Positions 19,722 through 28,596 of a stretch of DNA of 64,000 bases are shown here, piece after piece. Source of the stretch: Paenalcaligenes niemegkensis (GTDB taxonomy: Bacteria; Pseudomonadota; Gammaproteobacteria; Burkholderiales; Burkholderiaceae_B). How positions within the stretch are numbered: position 1 is the stretch's first letter; every line of letters starts with the position of its first letter. A model generated the notes under the pieces. The model searched no databases, had not been told where the DNA came from, and saw nothing but the letters and a program-made list of their open reading frames with translations. The stretch is taken from assembly GCF_022230885.1 (NCBI RefSeq), contig NZ_JAKGCT010000004.1, positions 62,001 through 126,000 on the forward strand. Direction: 5' to 3'. A program made the translations under genes and the position numbers.

Positions 19722-19738
19722 ATACTCAATGTGAGTAT
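19722..19738. promoter_or_regulatory. Candidate NadQ operator 2
   Basis: A perfect palindrome with arms ATACTCA and TGAGTAT and a 3-nt spacer lies 25 nt before the nadC ATG. Its centre is 61 bp from that of operator 1, close to six helical turns, so both would face the same side of the DNA. Confidence 0.6.
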
Positions 19739-19763
19739 AAATAACAGGACTGAGACATTTACT

Positions 19764-20651
19764 ATGCACGGAGTTTTAACACAGCTGGCAGTACCACCCC
19801 TACCTCTAGCACTGCTGGAGCCGCTAGTGCGTGCCGCTTTACTGGAAGATCTGGGGCGAGCGGGTGATATCACCAGTGATGCGGTGGTTCCTGCGGCTGC
19901 GCGCACCACCACTCGACTGGTCGCGCGTGAGCCAGGTGTACTGGCCGGACTGGATTTAGCCCGTCTGGCATTCAGGCTGATGAGTGAAGACCTGAACATT
20001 GAGGCCAATCTTAAAGACGGTGATGTACTGGAAGCGGGCAGTGTCATTGCAGTAGTGCGAGGCCCCGCCCGTGCCATGCTGAGCGCCGAGCGTACCGCCC
20101 TGAATTTTCTTGGCCACCTAAGTGGAGTTGCTTCTGCAACGGCTTCTATTTCCCGGCTGATCGCACCTTACGGCACCAAGGTGACCTGCACGCGTAAAAC
20201 CATGCCGGGCCTGCGTGCCGTACAAAAATACGCCGTCCGTGTAGGGGGCGGCAGTAATCATCGTTTTGGCTTGGATGATGCCGTGTTGATCAAAGACAAT
20301 CACGTTGCGATTGCGGGTGGTATTGCTCAAGCGGTAGAACGTGCTCGAGCTCACATTGGTCACTTGGTCAAAATTGAACTTGAGGTGGATACGCTGGAAC
20401 AGCTGGACGAGGCGTTGGCCCTGGGTGTAGAGGTCATTCTTCTGGACAATATGTCTACTGAACTTTTAAGGGAAGCCGTGCGGCGCATTGATGGCAAGGC
20501 GATTAGCGAGGCATCCGGCGGCATCACGCCAGAGACGGTTGTGTCGGTGGCAAAGACAGGCGTGAATCGTATAGCCATAGGCTGGCTGACACACAGTGCG
20601 AAGGTGTTGGATATAGGTCTGGACACCTTGGATACGTGGACCACTACCTGA
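19764..20651 (+). CDS. nadC: Quinolinate phosphoribosyltransferase (decarboxylating)
   Basis: NadC converts quinolinate and PRPP to nicotinate mononucleotide, CO2 and pyrophosphate, the step joining de novo synthesis to the common NAD path. The 295-residue protein has the family motifs TERTALNFL-like AERTALNFLGHLSGVA, CTRKTMPGLRAVQKYAV, GGGSNHRFGLDDAVLIKDNH and EVILLDNMS, plus SGGITPETV near the C-terminus. The ATG at 19764 is preferred over the in-frame GTG at 19731, because that GTG lies inside operator 2. nadA and nadB are not here; the upstream regulator gene is. Confidence 0.95.
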   Translation: MHGVLTQLAVPPLPLALLEPLVRAALLEDLGRAGDITSDAVVPAAARTTTRLVAREPGVLAGLDLARLAFRLMSEDLNIEANLKDGDVLEAGSVIAVVRGPARAMLSAERTALNFLGHLSGVASATASISRLIAPYGTKVTCTRKTMPGLRAVQKYAVRVGGGSNHRFGLDDAVLIKDNHVAIAGGIAQAVERARAHIGHLVKIELEVDTLEQLDEALALGVEVILLDNMSTELLREAVRRIDGKAISEASGGITPETVVSVAKTGVNRIAIGWLTHSAKVLDIGLDTLDTWTTT

Positions 20652-20692
20652 ATCTCTGCCGTTGCTGATTCATTCTGTTTAAGGCAATACAT

Positions 20693-21690
20693 ATGAAGAC
20701 CTTAATGAAGCGTTTTGCATGGATGGGGGCAGGAGTGGTTCTGCTGCTTTTGATTTGGCGGGTAGTTCAACTTGATGTGCAGGCCTCAGTGCAGGAGGAG
20801 AGTTTTCCTGAACGCGCTGTGACCCTGGTGGTGACTTTCCCGCCGGGTGGTGGCACAGATCTATTAGCCAGAAAACTGGGCGCTGAGCTAGAGCAGAGGT
20901 GGCGTCAACCGGTGGTGATTGAGAATCGTCCTGGTGCCAGCGGTAATATCGGCTCCAGGCATGTGGCGGATGCCAAGGCGGATGGTTACACGCTGTTGAT
21001 GGTGAATAGTTCGTTTGCGATTAACCCTGGCGTTTATCGCCAGCTGGGCTTTGATCCAAAAATGACTTCACGCCAATCATCAATGTGGCGGTAATTCCTT
21101 CAGTGCTGGTGGTTCCTGTAGATGGCCCTATCCAGAACTTTAATGATGTGCTTAAGTACAAGGATGGAAACGATGTTGCCTTTGCTTCATGTGGAAATGG
21201 AACGCCCCAACATTTGGCAGGTGAAATGCTTCAGGAAAAATCAGGTGTGGCTTTGTTGCACATACCGTATCGAGGCTGCGGACCGGCTTTGAATGATGTG
21301 ATTGCGAATCAGGTTCCGATGGGGCTTGTGACAATTTCGAGCGCAATGAGCTTTATTGAGAGCGGGCGTGTCAAAGCTATTGCCGTCAGCTCGGCGAAGC
21401 GCTCGCCGGTATTGGGTGATACGCCTAGTTTTGCCGAGCTTGGAGTGGAGGGGTACGAGCTGGATCAATGGCACGGAGTGCTGGCACCTAAAGGTATTCC
21501 GAAGCTCACATTGCGTGAATTAAGTTCGGCATTGCAAGGCATCATGCAAGAGCCTGAAATGCAGGCTTCTTTAACCGCTTTAGGCTACACGCCGGCAAGC
21601 AGTACGCCAGAAGCGTTTAATGAACTGATTGTTCGTGACATTGATCGTTTTTCGGGTTTGACTCAGCGCATTGGCTTAAACGTGAATTAA
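20693..21690 (+). CDS. Bug/TctC-family solute-binding protein, frame broken as read
   Basis: Periplasmic binding proteins of this family feed tripartite tricarboxylate transporters and are greatly expanded in Bordetella-type bacteria; ligands are usually small carboxylates. A signal anchor spans about residues 9-24 (MGAGVVLLLLIWRVV). Family motifs are TLVVTFPPGGGTDLLARKL, IENRPGASGNIG, and in the second part VAFASCGNGTPQHLAGEM and HIPYRGCGPALNDV. The parts lie in two frames, joined at five A (21058-21062); a sixth A gives 332 residues. It starts 41 nt after nadC, but no tctAB membrane genes are nearby, so it is an orphan. A nicotinate-precursor ligand is conceivable but unsupported. Confidence 0.87.
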
Positions 21691-21723
21691 AAGTCTATCT
21701 TGCAAGCTCGGGCTTCGATTTCT

Positions 21724-21759
21724 GCACCTGGTCTGTCGCATTTGCGGCAGACCAGGTGC
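21724..21759. terminator. Strong intergenic stem-loop between convergent genes
   Basis: Perfect 12-bp arms (GCACCTGGTCTG / CAGACCAGGTGC) enclose a 12-nt loop that can itself form three more G-C pairs. It sits between the convergent ends of the Bug-type gene (21690) and the Spy-like gene (21775), so it probably ends transcription from both sides. A long T-tract is missing, so intrinsic termination is not certain. Confidence 0.6.
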
Positions 21760-21774
21760 GGTGACCAGGCTTCT

Positions 21775-22272
21775 TTAGCTGCGTGTGCCATGATGACGGG
21801 CTTTTGCAGGGCCACCGCGTTTACCGCGTTGAGAATGAAGCTCGCTTAGCTGCTTGCGCTGCTCCGGTGTCAACACTGCATTAAGCTGCGAATGCTGTTG
21901 TGCACGATTCAGGGCGATATCGGCTTGAGCACGAGCTAGCTTGTCGCTAGCTTCCTTGGCTTTGCTTTCGTCAAAACTGTCGGCCTGGCTCAGTGTTTTC
22001 AGCTCGCCGCGGGCAGCCTTGACGTCTTTGTGCAATTCGCGCAAGACGGGGGCTTGTGCATGACGAAGTTCAAAAATCTTATCTTTTTGCTCATCGCTTA
22101 GCTTAAGCTGCTTCCAGCCATGATGAGAACCTTTGGCACCCGCTTTGTGCTGTTTAGCCGGCGAGACGCTGATGGCGCTTGCGTCGTTGGCGTTTGCGAC
22201 CATGGGGGCGGCCAATAGGCCAGCGCTTAGAGCCAGAATGCTGAATGTGGTTTTTAAATTGAACATAGACAT
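21775..22272 (-). CDS. Spy/CpxP-family periplasmic chaperone (LTxxQ motif protein)
   Basis: Proteins of this family protect periplasmic proteins from aggregation and are induced by envelope stress. The 165-residue product has a signal peptide ending near AAPMVANA, a His/Lys-rich segment, and helical repeats with the LTxxQ signature: LKLSDEQKDKIFELR and, near the C-terminus, LTPEQRKQLSEL. The tail is basic and His-rich. The ATG at 22272 is chosen for a GGAG 8 nt upstream. The leader contains an inverted repeat (CCAACT/AGTTGG, 22296-22309). It follows a BaeRS-like pair on the same strand; in E. coli spy is a BaeR target, so regulation by that pair is likely. Confidence 0.85.
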   Translation of the reverse strand: MSMFNLKTTFSILALSAGLLAAPMVANANDASAISVSPAKQHKAGAKGSHHGWKQLKLSDEQKDKIFELRHAQAPVLRELHKDVKAARGELKTLSQADSFDESKAKEASDKLARAQADIALNRAQQHSQLNAVLTPEQRKQLSELHSQRGKRGGPAKARHHGTRS

Positions 22273-22381
22273 AGGGTTTGCTCCGTTAAGAAAGACCAAC
22301 TTGAGTTGGCTACAGTGCTATCTTAGGGAACAACTGTGCAGCAAAAAGGGAAGAACTATGAAGAAAATGTGGAGACCTAAT

Positions 22382-23080
22382 TCAAGTTGTTGAATTAACC
22401 GGGTCATCTTCGTAGCGGTAGCCCACGCCATAAATGGATTTGATCAGATCTTGTTCGGGGCGTATGGCCTGCAGCTTGCGGCGCAAGTTCTTGATATGGC
22501 TATCTACCGTGCGATCGGTCACGATACGGTGATCGTCGTAAATCAACGCCAGTAGACGATCACGCGAGTAGATATGGCCGGGTGACCTGGCGAACAAGGC
22601 AAAGAGGCGAAACTCAACAGGGGTGAGATCCAGCAGCACGCCATCCAGCTTGGCGGTGTAGGTGCTTTCATCTATATAAAGCGCGCTGTGCTCAGACCCG
22701 GCGTTGCTTTGTGGTGTACGGCGACGACGTAATACGGCTTTCACCCGGGCTACGACCTCTCGGGGACTGTAGGGTTTGCAGATATAGTCATCGGCGCCCA
22801 GTTCAAGACCTAACAATCGATCAAGCTCTTCAACTTTGGCCGTTACCATGATGATAGGGAGGTCGCTGTGTTGACGAATGTCTTTACATACCGCTAAACC
22901 ATCTTTGCCTGGCAGCATTAAATCGAGCAGTACCAAATCGGGCTGATGGGCCTGGATTGCAGCCCGCACCTCTGTGCCGTCACCGACAGATACTGTCTGA
23001 AAGTGTTCTGCCTGCAAGTACAAGGCGAGTAATTCGACGAGCTTGGGTTCGTCTTCAACGATCAGGATGGTAGGGGTCAT
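22382..23080 (-). CDS. baeR: OmpR-family response regulator, BaeR-like
   Basis: The 232-residue DNA-binding response regulator has a receiver domain (acidic pair in ILIVEDEPK; phospho-acceptor Asp near residue 53 in LVLLDLMLPG; Lys in YICKPYSPREVVARVK) and a winged helix (about 135-225: LTPVEFRLFALF, RTVDSHIKNLRRKLQ, IYGVGYRYE). EELDRLLGLELGADDYICKP is nearly identical to E. coli BaeR as I recall it. The start at 23080 overlaps the sensor stop by 4 nt; a longer in-frame form to 23182 lies inside the sensor gene and is rejected. The spy-like gene 109 nt downstream is a probable target. Confidence 0.88.
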   Translation of the reverse strand: MTPTILIVEDEPKLVELLALYLQAEHFQTVSVGDGTEVRAAIQAHQPDLVLLDLMLPGKDGLAVCKDIRQHSDLPIIMVTAKVEELDRLLGLELGADDYICKPYSPREVVARVKAVLRRRRTPQSNAGSEHSALYIDESTYTAKLDGVLLDLTPVEFRLFALFARSPGHIYSRDRLLALIYDDHRIVTDRTVDSHIKNLRRKLQAIRPEQDLIKSIYGVGYRYEDDPVNSTT

Positions 23081-24468
23081 AATTGTGTGGCCAGGGGCAG
23101 ATAAATACGTAGTTGTAACCCGCCCAGGCGAGAAGGGTGAGCTTCGATGTTTCCGCCGTGTGCATGAATAATACGCTGGCATAAGGCCAGGCCCAGTCCG
23201 GCCCCGCCGTGTGCACGATTACGTGAGGCATCAACCCGGTACAGGCGTTCAAAAATGCGTTCTTGGTCTTCAGGCGGGACGCCAGGGGCGCTGTCGTCAA
23301 TGTTGATACAAAGTTGCCGGGCGTCGTGGCTGACGTCGACGCGAAGCTGCCCCGGTGCATCGGTGTAGCGCAGCGAGTTTTCGAGTATGTTTGTAAAAAC
23401 CTGAGTCAGGCGAAGCCCGTCTGCACGGATAAGCGGCATGTGCGCACACTGAATCTCTGTCGTGATGCCCGCTGCATTAAGCCGGTCCTGAAGGGAGCTA
23501 TAGCAACGGTGAACAATAGGGCAGAGGTCTACGGAGTCGTCGAAATCATATTGCAGAGCGCCGGCATCAGCCAGAGACAATACATAGAGGTCGTTGATAA
23601 GCTGATTTAAATGTACGACTTCCTGCTTTAAGGATTGCAGGGTTTCTGGCGTGGGCTGGCGCAGCCCGTCAAGCAAGGCTTCGATTTCACCTTGCAGAAT
23701 GGCTAAAGGGGTGCGCAATTCGTGAGAAATATCTGCAACCAGCGCCATCCTTAGCTTCTCATGGGTTTCCAGGGCACCGGCCAAGGCGTTGAAATCAGCG
23801 GCGAGTTGGCCTAGTTCATCTGTGTTGTCGGTAATAATGCGAGTTGTGTAGTCGCCCGCCGCCAACTGGTGTGTGGCATGGCCGATACGGCGTATAGGAA
23901 GCAGCAGGCGACGCGCGAGTGCGTAACTGACCAGTGCAGCCAGCAATACGCATAACGCCACTATGGACCAGGTGGCTGAAAGTTGTTGCGACTGAAAGCG
24001 CTGTTCGGCATTGGCATCCAGAAAATGGGTTTTAGGCGTGGGCGCAACTAGCGTAGCAACTGTTTCTCCATCGACGATCAGTGGATAGTGCTGCAGATCG
24101 TTATCGTGCCTGGAAAGTCCGCCTGCAATGATTTCACCTTTTTCGTTCAGCAATGCAGTGCGCGGTGGTGGTGGCAGACGATGCTTGCGTTGGGTATCGC
24201 TAGACGATTGGGGTTCGGTTGTTGCCCGTAACGCCCGCCACCACCATGTGCGACTCTCCTGAATGAAGTTCCAGTTGCCGCCCAGATTTACGTAATCTTC
24301 AAGCAGCAGGCTGGACAATGATTCAATACGCTGCTGTTCGCGTTCTTGTATGTAATTGACAAAGCCTCGCTCGAAACTCCAGCGCACCGCAAAACCCATA
24401 GCCAGAACGACCAGTATTGAGGTGGCGAGAATAGCCAGGAATAGTTTGAAAAACAGGTTAAAGCGCAT
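23077..24468 (-). CDS. baeS: Envelope-stress sensor histidine kinase, BaeS-like
   Basis: The 463-residue membrane kinase has a first helix (about residues 5-24), a periplasmic sensor loop with a Pro-rich stretch, and a second helix (WSIVALCVLLAALVSYALA). HAMP, H-box (VADISHELRTPLAILQGE, His phospho-acceptor), N-box (FTNILENSLRYTD) and G-boxes (GLGLALCQRIIHAHGG) follow. It overlaps the BaeR-like gene by 4 nt. The start at 24468 (MRFNLFFKLF) is preferred over 24510 because the extra 14 residues look non-natural ahead of a membrane anchor; neither has a strong ribosome site. Confidence 0.85.
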   Translation of the reverse strand: MRFNLFFKLFLAILATSILVVLAMGFAVRWSFERGFVNYIQEREQQRIESLSSLLLEDYVNLGGNWNFIQESRTWWWRALRATTEPQSSSDTQRKHRLPPPPRTALLNEKGEIIAGGLSRHDNDLQHYPLIVDGETVATLVAPTPKTHFLDANAEQRFQSQQLSATWSIVALCVLLAALVSYALARRLLLPIRRIGHATHQLAAGDYTTRIITDNTDELGQLAADFNALAGALETHEKLRMALVADISHELRTPLAILQGEIEALLDGLRQPTPETLQSLKQEVVHLNQLINDLYVLSLADAGALQYDFDDSVDLCPIVHRCYSSLQDRLNAAGITTEIQCAHMPLIRADGLRLTQVFTNILENSLRYTDAPGQLRVDVSHDARQLCINIDDSAPGVPPEDQERIFERLYRVDASRNRAHGGAGLGLALCQRIIHAHGGNIEAHPSRLGGLQLRIYLPLATQL

Positions 24469-24551
24469 GAGGCACCGGAAAAAGATCGCAGTAGGTTTCA
24501 GTGTACCCAAGCTTCATGGAGAAATTATGGAGACGCCGCCCTGAAGACGGC

Positions 24552-25790
24552 CTAAGGATAATCAACAGTAATCAGAGTGCCCTGAGAGTCAGCGCTGCTC
24601 ACATGCAGGCTCCACTTCAATTGTTCGCACATCAACGTCACAATATACAGGCCTAATCCGCCGGAGCTCGTGGGAAGAGTGGGAGCATTCTTTAGTTTCT
24701 GCTCTACGTTTTCAGAGTAATGGGTACCGTGATCCCGGATTATGATGCCTTGCGTGTTTACCGAGATATCGATTTCACCGGAAGTATGCTGCAAGGCATT
24801 TTGGATGAGGTTGCGCAGCAGCATTTTGACCGGTACGGGGTAGCTTTGAATACATACGGTCCCAGCAACATTTAGGTTGACGCGTTCTTCAATAGCGTAG
24901 CGTGTGGCCATATCGTCAAGGATTTCCTCTACGCAGCCGCCAACATTAACTTGGGAAGGGCTTTCCAGCGCAGTGTCGTGGCGAGCCAGCCTGAGCAGCA
25001 CATTGACGTTATCACCCATTTCGTTATTGGCGCGGCGAATGCGGCCCAAGGTTAATTGATCATTGCGGCTAAGCTGATCACGGCTTTCAATAACGTCCAG
25101 GGCCCCGGACACCACGGCGATAGGTGTGCGTAGTTCGTGGCTGGCGAGGCTCAATAACTGTTGCTCACGCTGTATATAAGATTCGAGCTCGCCCAGGAAA
25201 CGGTTGACTGTTATTGCGATATCGTACAGCTCCTGATCTTTGTAATCGTGCTCGATGGGAGGCAGGTTTTTAGCAATGGGCAAGGCTCCGATTTGTTCGC
25301 TCAGCTTACGTAAAGGTCGTACCAAGGTGCGATTGCTGAAAAAAGCCAATATAACGCTGAATAGCGTGATGGCCAGGATAATTGGCAGCATCGTCAGACT
25401 TAGCTTGTTTTCACGTATCTCAAAGGCGCTGATGTCGCGTGCCCAATATAAAGTACCCGCTTCACTGTGTTCGATATTAATCAGATAAGTAGAACCGCCT
25501 ATTTCCAGCTCGGCCTTCTTGAGTTCACCCAGATTTTTGAACATAGTTGGGAAATTCTCCGGGAGGGGCTGTTCGGCGGGCATGAACACTATGGTGTTCA
25601 ATCCGCCTTCCCACATAAAAAACTCGTCGCTTAGCATCACCTCGGCCAGAACGTCAGGATGCGTAACGCCTCCGAGCATCTTGTCTTCCAGGTCATCGTT
25701 GATCAGCATTACCGTAGTCACCATCACCAGCATGCTGGCTATGCTGATCGCAAGAATGGTTTTGTAAATGCGGTTGGCAATGCTTTTCAT
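24552..25790 (-). CDS. Sensor histidine kinase, two-component system linked to an LtaS-like gene
   Basis: The 412-residue kinase has two membrane helices (about residues 11-30 and 135-152) around a roughly 100-residue periplasmic domain. A HAMP-like linker, H-box (LLSLASHELRTPIAVVSG), N-box (LLRNLIQNALQHT) and a G-box (SSGGLGLYIVTLMCE) follow. The DxG element is degenerate (RDHGT). The start lies 2 nt after the regulator stop, so the two are cotranscribed. The ligand cannot be read from the sequence. The genomic link is to the LTA-synthase-type enzyme just upstream. Confidence 0.88.
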   Translation of the reverse strand: MKSIANRIYKTILAISIASMLVMVTTVMLINDDLEDKMLGGVTHPDVLAEVMLSDEFFMWEGGLNTIVFMPAEQPLPENFPTMFKNLGELKKAELEIGGSTYLINIEHSEAGTLYWARDISAFEIRENKLSLTMLPIILAITLFSVILAFFSNRTLVRPLRKLSEQIGALPIAKNLPPIEHDYKDQELYDIAITVNRFLGELESYIQREQQLLSLASHELRTPIAVVSGALDVIESRDQLSRNDQLTLGRIRRANNEMGDNVNVLLRLARHDTALESPSQVNVGGCVEEILDDMATRYAIEERVNLNVAGTVCIQSYPVPVKMLLRNLIQNALQHTSGEIDISVNTQGIIIRDHGTHYSENVEQKLKNAPTLPTSSGGLGLYIVTLMCEQLKWSLHVSSADSQGTLITVDYP

Positions 25791-25792
25791 GA

Positions 25793-26467
25793 CTAACTCG
25801 AAGCGTTGTCGTTAAGGATGTAGCCGCGGCCGTGCAGCGTTTTGATTAAATTGCGCTGTGTGCTTTCGTTAAGCTGCTTACGCAGAGCATAAACATGCGT
25901 GCGTACCGTATTGCTCTCGGTGCTGCGACCACCCCACACTTGCTCTACAAGCTGCTCATGACTCAGGGGGCGAGGGTAAGCGCGTAGCAAGGATTCAAAA
26001 ATTCGAGCTCCGTGTCCGGTCAAGGTGGTTACCAGGGTGCCTTTTTGATAGACGTCGAAGGTCTCAGGGTTAAAGCTGACGGACTCGAAGCTAAGTAAAT
26101 TACTGCTGCGTGTATCACGTCGGGTATGTGCCTGCACACGCAAACTAAGCTCTTTAAGGTTAAAGGGTTTGACCAGATAGTCATCAGCGCCGGCATTAAA
26201 GCCAGTTTCTTTGTCGCTAATGTGGTCTTTGGCGGTAACCAGAATAACGGGTGTGCCGCAACGCAGATCCTGGCGTATGCGTTTGCAGATCTCAAAGCCA
26301 TTTAGCCCGGGCAGCATGACGTCCAGAACAATGACATCGTATTCATTGACCGCCAATAGATGCAGTGCGGTCAGGCCGTCCGAGGCGAAGTCCAGCACAT
26401 AGTTTTGTTCGCCAAAGTATTCAAAGATATTTTCGGCCAGAGGCACGTTGTCTTCCACAACAAGCAT
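25793..26467 (-). CDS. OmpR-family response regulator
   Basis: The receiver domain is complete from LVVEDN (acidic pair), with phospho-acceptor Asp in VIVLDVMLPG and Lys in YLVKPFNLKEL. A winged-helix domain follows (RPLSHEQLVEQVWGG, NTVRTHVYALRKQL, LHGRGYIL); 224 residues as read. The start may be off: seven T on the plus strand (26473-26479) sit just before it, and one more base would join an upstream ATG at 26493, adding nine residues, MTLSTKKTR. It pairs with the kinase 2 nt downstream. A CTTGAT-N5-CTTGAT repeat before the LtaS-like gene is a candidate binding site. Confidence 0.9.
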   Translation of the reverse strand: MLVVEDNVPLAENIFEYFGEQNYVLDFASDGLTALHLLAVNEYDVIVLDVMLPGLNGFEICKRIRQDLRCGTPVILVTAKDHISDKETGFNAGADDYLVKPFNLKELSLRVQAHTRRDTRSSNLLSFESVSFNPETFDVYQKGTLVTTLTGHGARIFESLLRAYPRPLSHEQLVEQVWGGRSTESNTVRTHVYALRKQLNESTQRNLIKTLHGRGYILNDNASS

Positions 26468-26652
26468 ACGTGTTTTTTTGTGCTGAGGGTCATGGTCTGC
26501 GGAGAGTTGGCGGTGATGGGCTTATCTTAAGCTGCAAAAGGCCGTGGCGTCTCTTTTTGCTGAAGGCCGTGCGCCCGCGATGACATGGAGGCAAAGCTGT
26601 CATCGGGCCCTCAAGGGCTTGTTTCCATGCTCTTGAGGCTAATACATCGCAT

Positions 26653-28596
26653 TTAGGACTGGACTGTGCCTTTGGCCCGTATAGGTAGTGTGGCTGTCTT
26701 GACTTTGATCTCATTGTACAAATGGGGAAGCGTATAAGTGCGCGAGTCATAAACCAAGGTAGGCCACAGGGCGTGTGCTTTAGTCAGGTCGATCAGCCGT
26801 TGATCAGGGGGAACGGCCACATAGGAATTGGGGGCCTGGTAACGATACTGACTTACCTTTTGTCCCGGCTCAAGAACGGTCAGCACATCGTGTTCCAGAT
26901 AACCGTAGTTCTCCCCATACTGCATCATGGCTCGCGGCTTGGTGGCATGGCACAGGTCTTGGCCGATCATGGGATGAAAGCTCGAAACACCTGCTAGCGA
27001 TAGCAGCGTGACTGGCAGATCAATCTGACTAATCAGCCGGTCATCGCTTCTGGCGGTGATGCCTCCACCTAAAATCAGCGCTGGAATATGAAAATGTTTG
27101 AGTGGAATCTGATTCGCACCCCCTACGCGAGCATCGTGGTCGGCTACTACCAAAAATACCGTGTTATTCCAGTACGCAGCATTTTTTGCCTTGGCAAAAA
27201 ACTGGCCTATAGCCCAGTCAGCATAGCGAACCGTATTTTCCACCGAGGCGCTTGGGCTGCTAGCTTCAATACGGCCTTCAGGGTATTCCCAGGGCGAGTG
27301 ATTGGATACTGAAAAGGCCAGGCACAGAGTGGGCTGTTCGCCACTGGAGCCCAGAATGTCATCGACCTTATTGAACATGTCTTCGTCGCTGGCGCCCCAA
27401 GTGCCTACAAAGGCGGGGGCTTCGAACTGGGCCTGTTCATGCAGCTCGTCAAAGCCGTTGCTCATGAAAAAGCTTTTCATATTGTCGAAATGGGCTTCAC
27501 CGCCGTAGACAAAGTGTGAACGATAGCCCTCAAGTTTCAGACTTTGCGCCAGCGTAAAGAAACGGCCCTGGGCGCCGGACAGGCGGACGGCTGCGTCAGA
27601 AACCGTAGGCGGGAAGCCGGCGCTAAGTGCTTCGAGACCCCGTACTGAACGAGTTCCTGTGGCGTAGGCGCGCGTGAAGTTCCAGCCTTGCCCCGCGAGT
27701 TCGTCCAGGCATGGGGTAAGATCTTTTCCACCCAGGTTGCCAACAAACTGAGCACCCAGGCTTTCTTCGACAATAATCACGATATTCAGCGGACGCTTCT
27801 GTTGCCTGGCGCAAGCTTGCTTATGCAGGCTGTTTAACGGCCCGGCCTGTGGCTGTATATTGGCCTGTTCAAGTACCAGACGGTGTACCTCGGCGTCGGG
27901 CATTTTGCCGTAAACCTGCGAGGCAGAGCGTTCGTTTTTGATGCTGTAAATAGCATAAGCCACACTGTAGACTGAGTTTAAGGCAAGGGTGTTGAGCAGG
28001 CTGTCGCCACAATAGGCTACGGTAGAGGGATTGATCGGCCGATGACGCAAGGTTCCTCGGATGCCCGCAAAGCATAAGGCTGCTGCCAAAATGCTCAGCA
28101 AGGCTGCGGTCAGGGCCGAAAACTCGTTGACGGCATCCGGCGGTGGGGCCAGACTGCGAAAACCGCCAACGCAGATAATAAGGAAAAGCCCCAATGCGAG
28201 TCCGATGGCGACTTTATAGCCGCGCCAAAGCATTCCCATGACTTCCTTGGGATGCTTTAAATAGTCGATGTATAAACGATTGGGTCTGGTGTCATATTCA
28301 ATAATGAACTGTGGGGTGGATACTTCCAGCAACATAATAATTGCCCAGGCAGTGCCCAGCCATAACTGGTTCAATCCTTGAGCCCATTCTGCATTATTCA
28401 GCCAAGGCGAGGCTAGCAGAGGCAGAGCAGTCACTATCGCTATGGTGGTGGTATCAATGCGCAAACCACCGAGCAAAATGGGGACAATTCCGCCAGCATT
28501 GCGTACACGCTCCCGTATCCAGAAACACAGGGCTAGCCGGGTGGCAGTTAGCGTCAGATAAGTGAGCAAGACAAATGTCAAAACCTGTAGATACAA
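26653..28596 (-). CDS. LTA synthase family membrane sulfatase-fold enzyme
   Basis: The 647-residue protein has an N-terminal membrane part with about five helices in the first 180 residues and a C-terminal alkaline-phosphatase/sulfatase-fold domain. Metal-site motifs resemble LtaS/OpgB/EptA enzymes: IVIIVEESLGAQF (metal Glu), YATGTRSVRGLEAL (likely nucleophile Thr) and FLVVADHDARVGG (Asp/His ligands). Such Gram-negative enzymes move phosphoglycerol or phosphoethanolamine groups onto periplasmic glucans or lipid A; which one applies here is not visible. AAAGGA precedes the ATG by 10 nt. A two-component system follows on the same strand after 185 nt, and a direct repeat lies upstream. Confidence 0.85.
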   Translation of the reverse strand: MYLQVLTFVLLTYLTLTATRLALCFWIRERVRNAGGIVPILLGGLRIDTTTIAIVTALPLLASPWLNNAEWAQGLNQLWLGTAWAIIMLLEVSTPQFIIEYDTRPNRLYIDYLKHPKEVMGMLWRGYKVAIGLALGLFLIICVGGFRSLAPPPDAVNEFSALTAALLSILAAALCFAGIRGTLRHRPINPSTVAYCGDSLLNTLALNSVYSVAYAIYSIKNERSASQVYGKMPDAEVHRLVLEQANIQPQAGPLNSLHKQACARQQKRPLNIVIIVEESLGAQFVGNLGGKDLTPCLDELAGQGWNFTRAYATGTRSVRGLEALSAGFPPTVSDAAVRLSGAQGRFFTLAQSLKLEGYRSHFVYGGEAHFDNMKSFFMSNGFDELHEQAQFEAPAFVGTWGASDEDMFNKVDDILGSSGEQPTLCLAFSVSNHSPWEYPEGRIEASSPSASVENTVRYADWAIGQFFAKAKNAAYWNNTVFLVVADHDARVGGANQIPLKHFHIPALILGGGITARSDDRLISQIDLPVTLLSLAGVSSFHPMIGQDLCHATKPRAMMQYGENYGYLEHDVLTVLEPGQKVSQYRYQAPNSYVAVPPDQRLIDLTKAHALWPTLVYDSRTYTLPHLYNEIKVKTATLPIRAKGTVQS

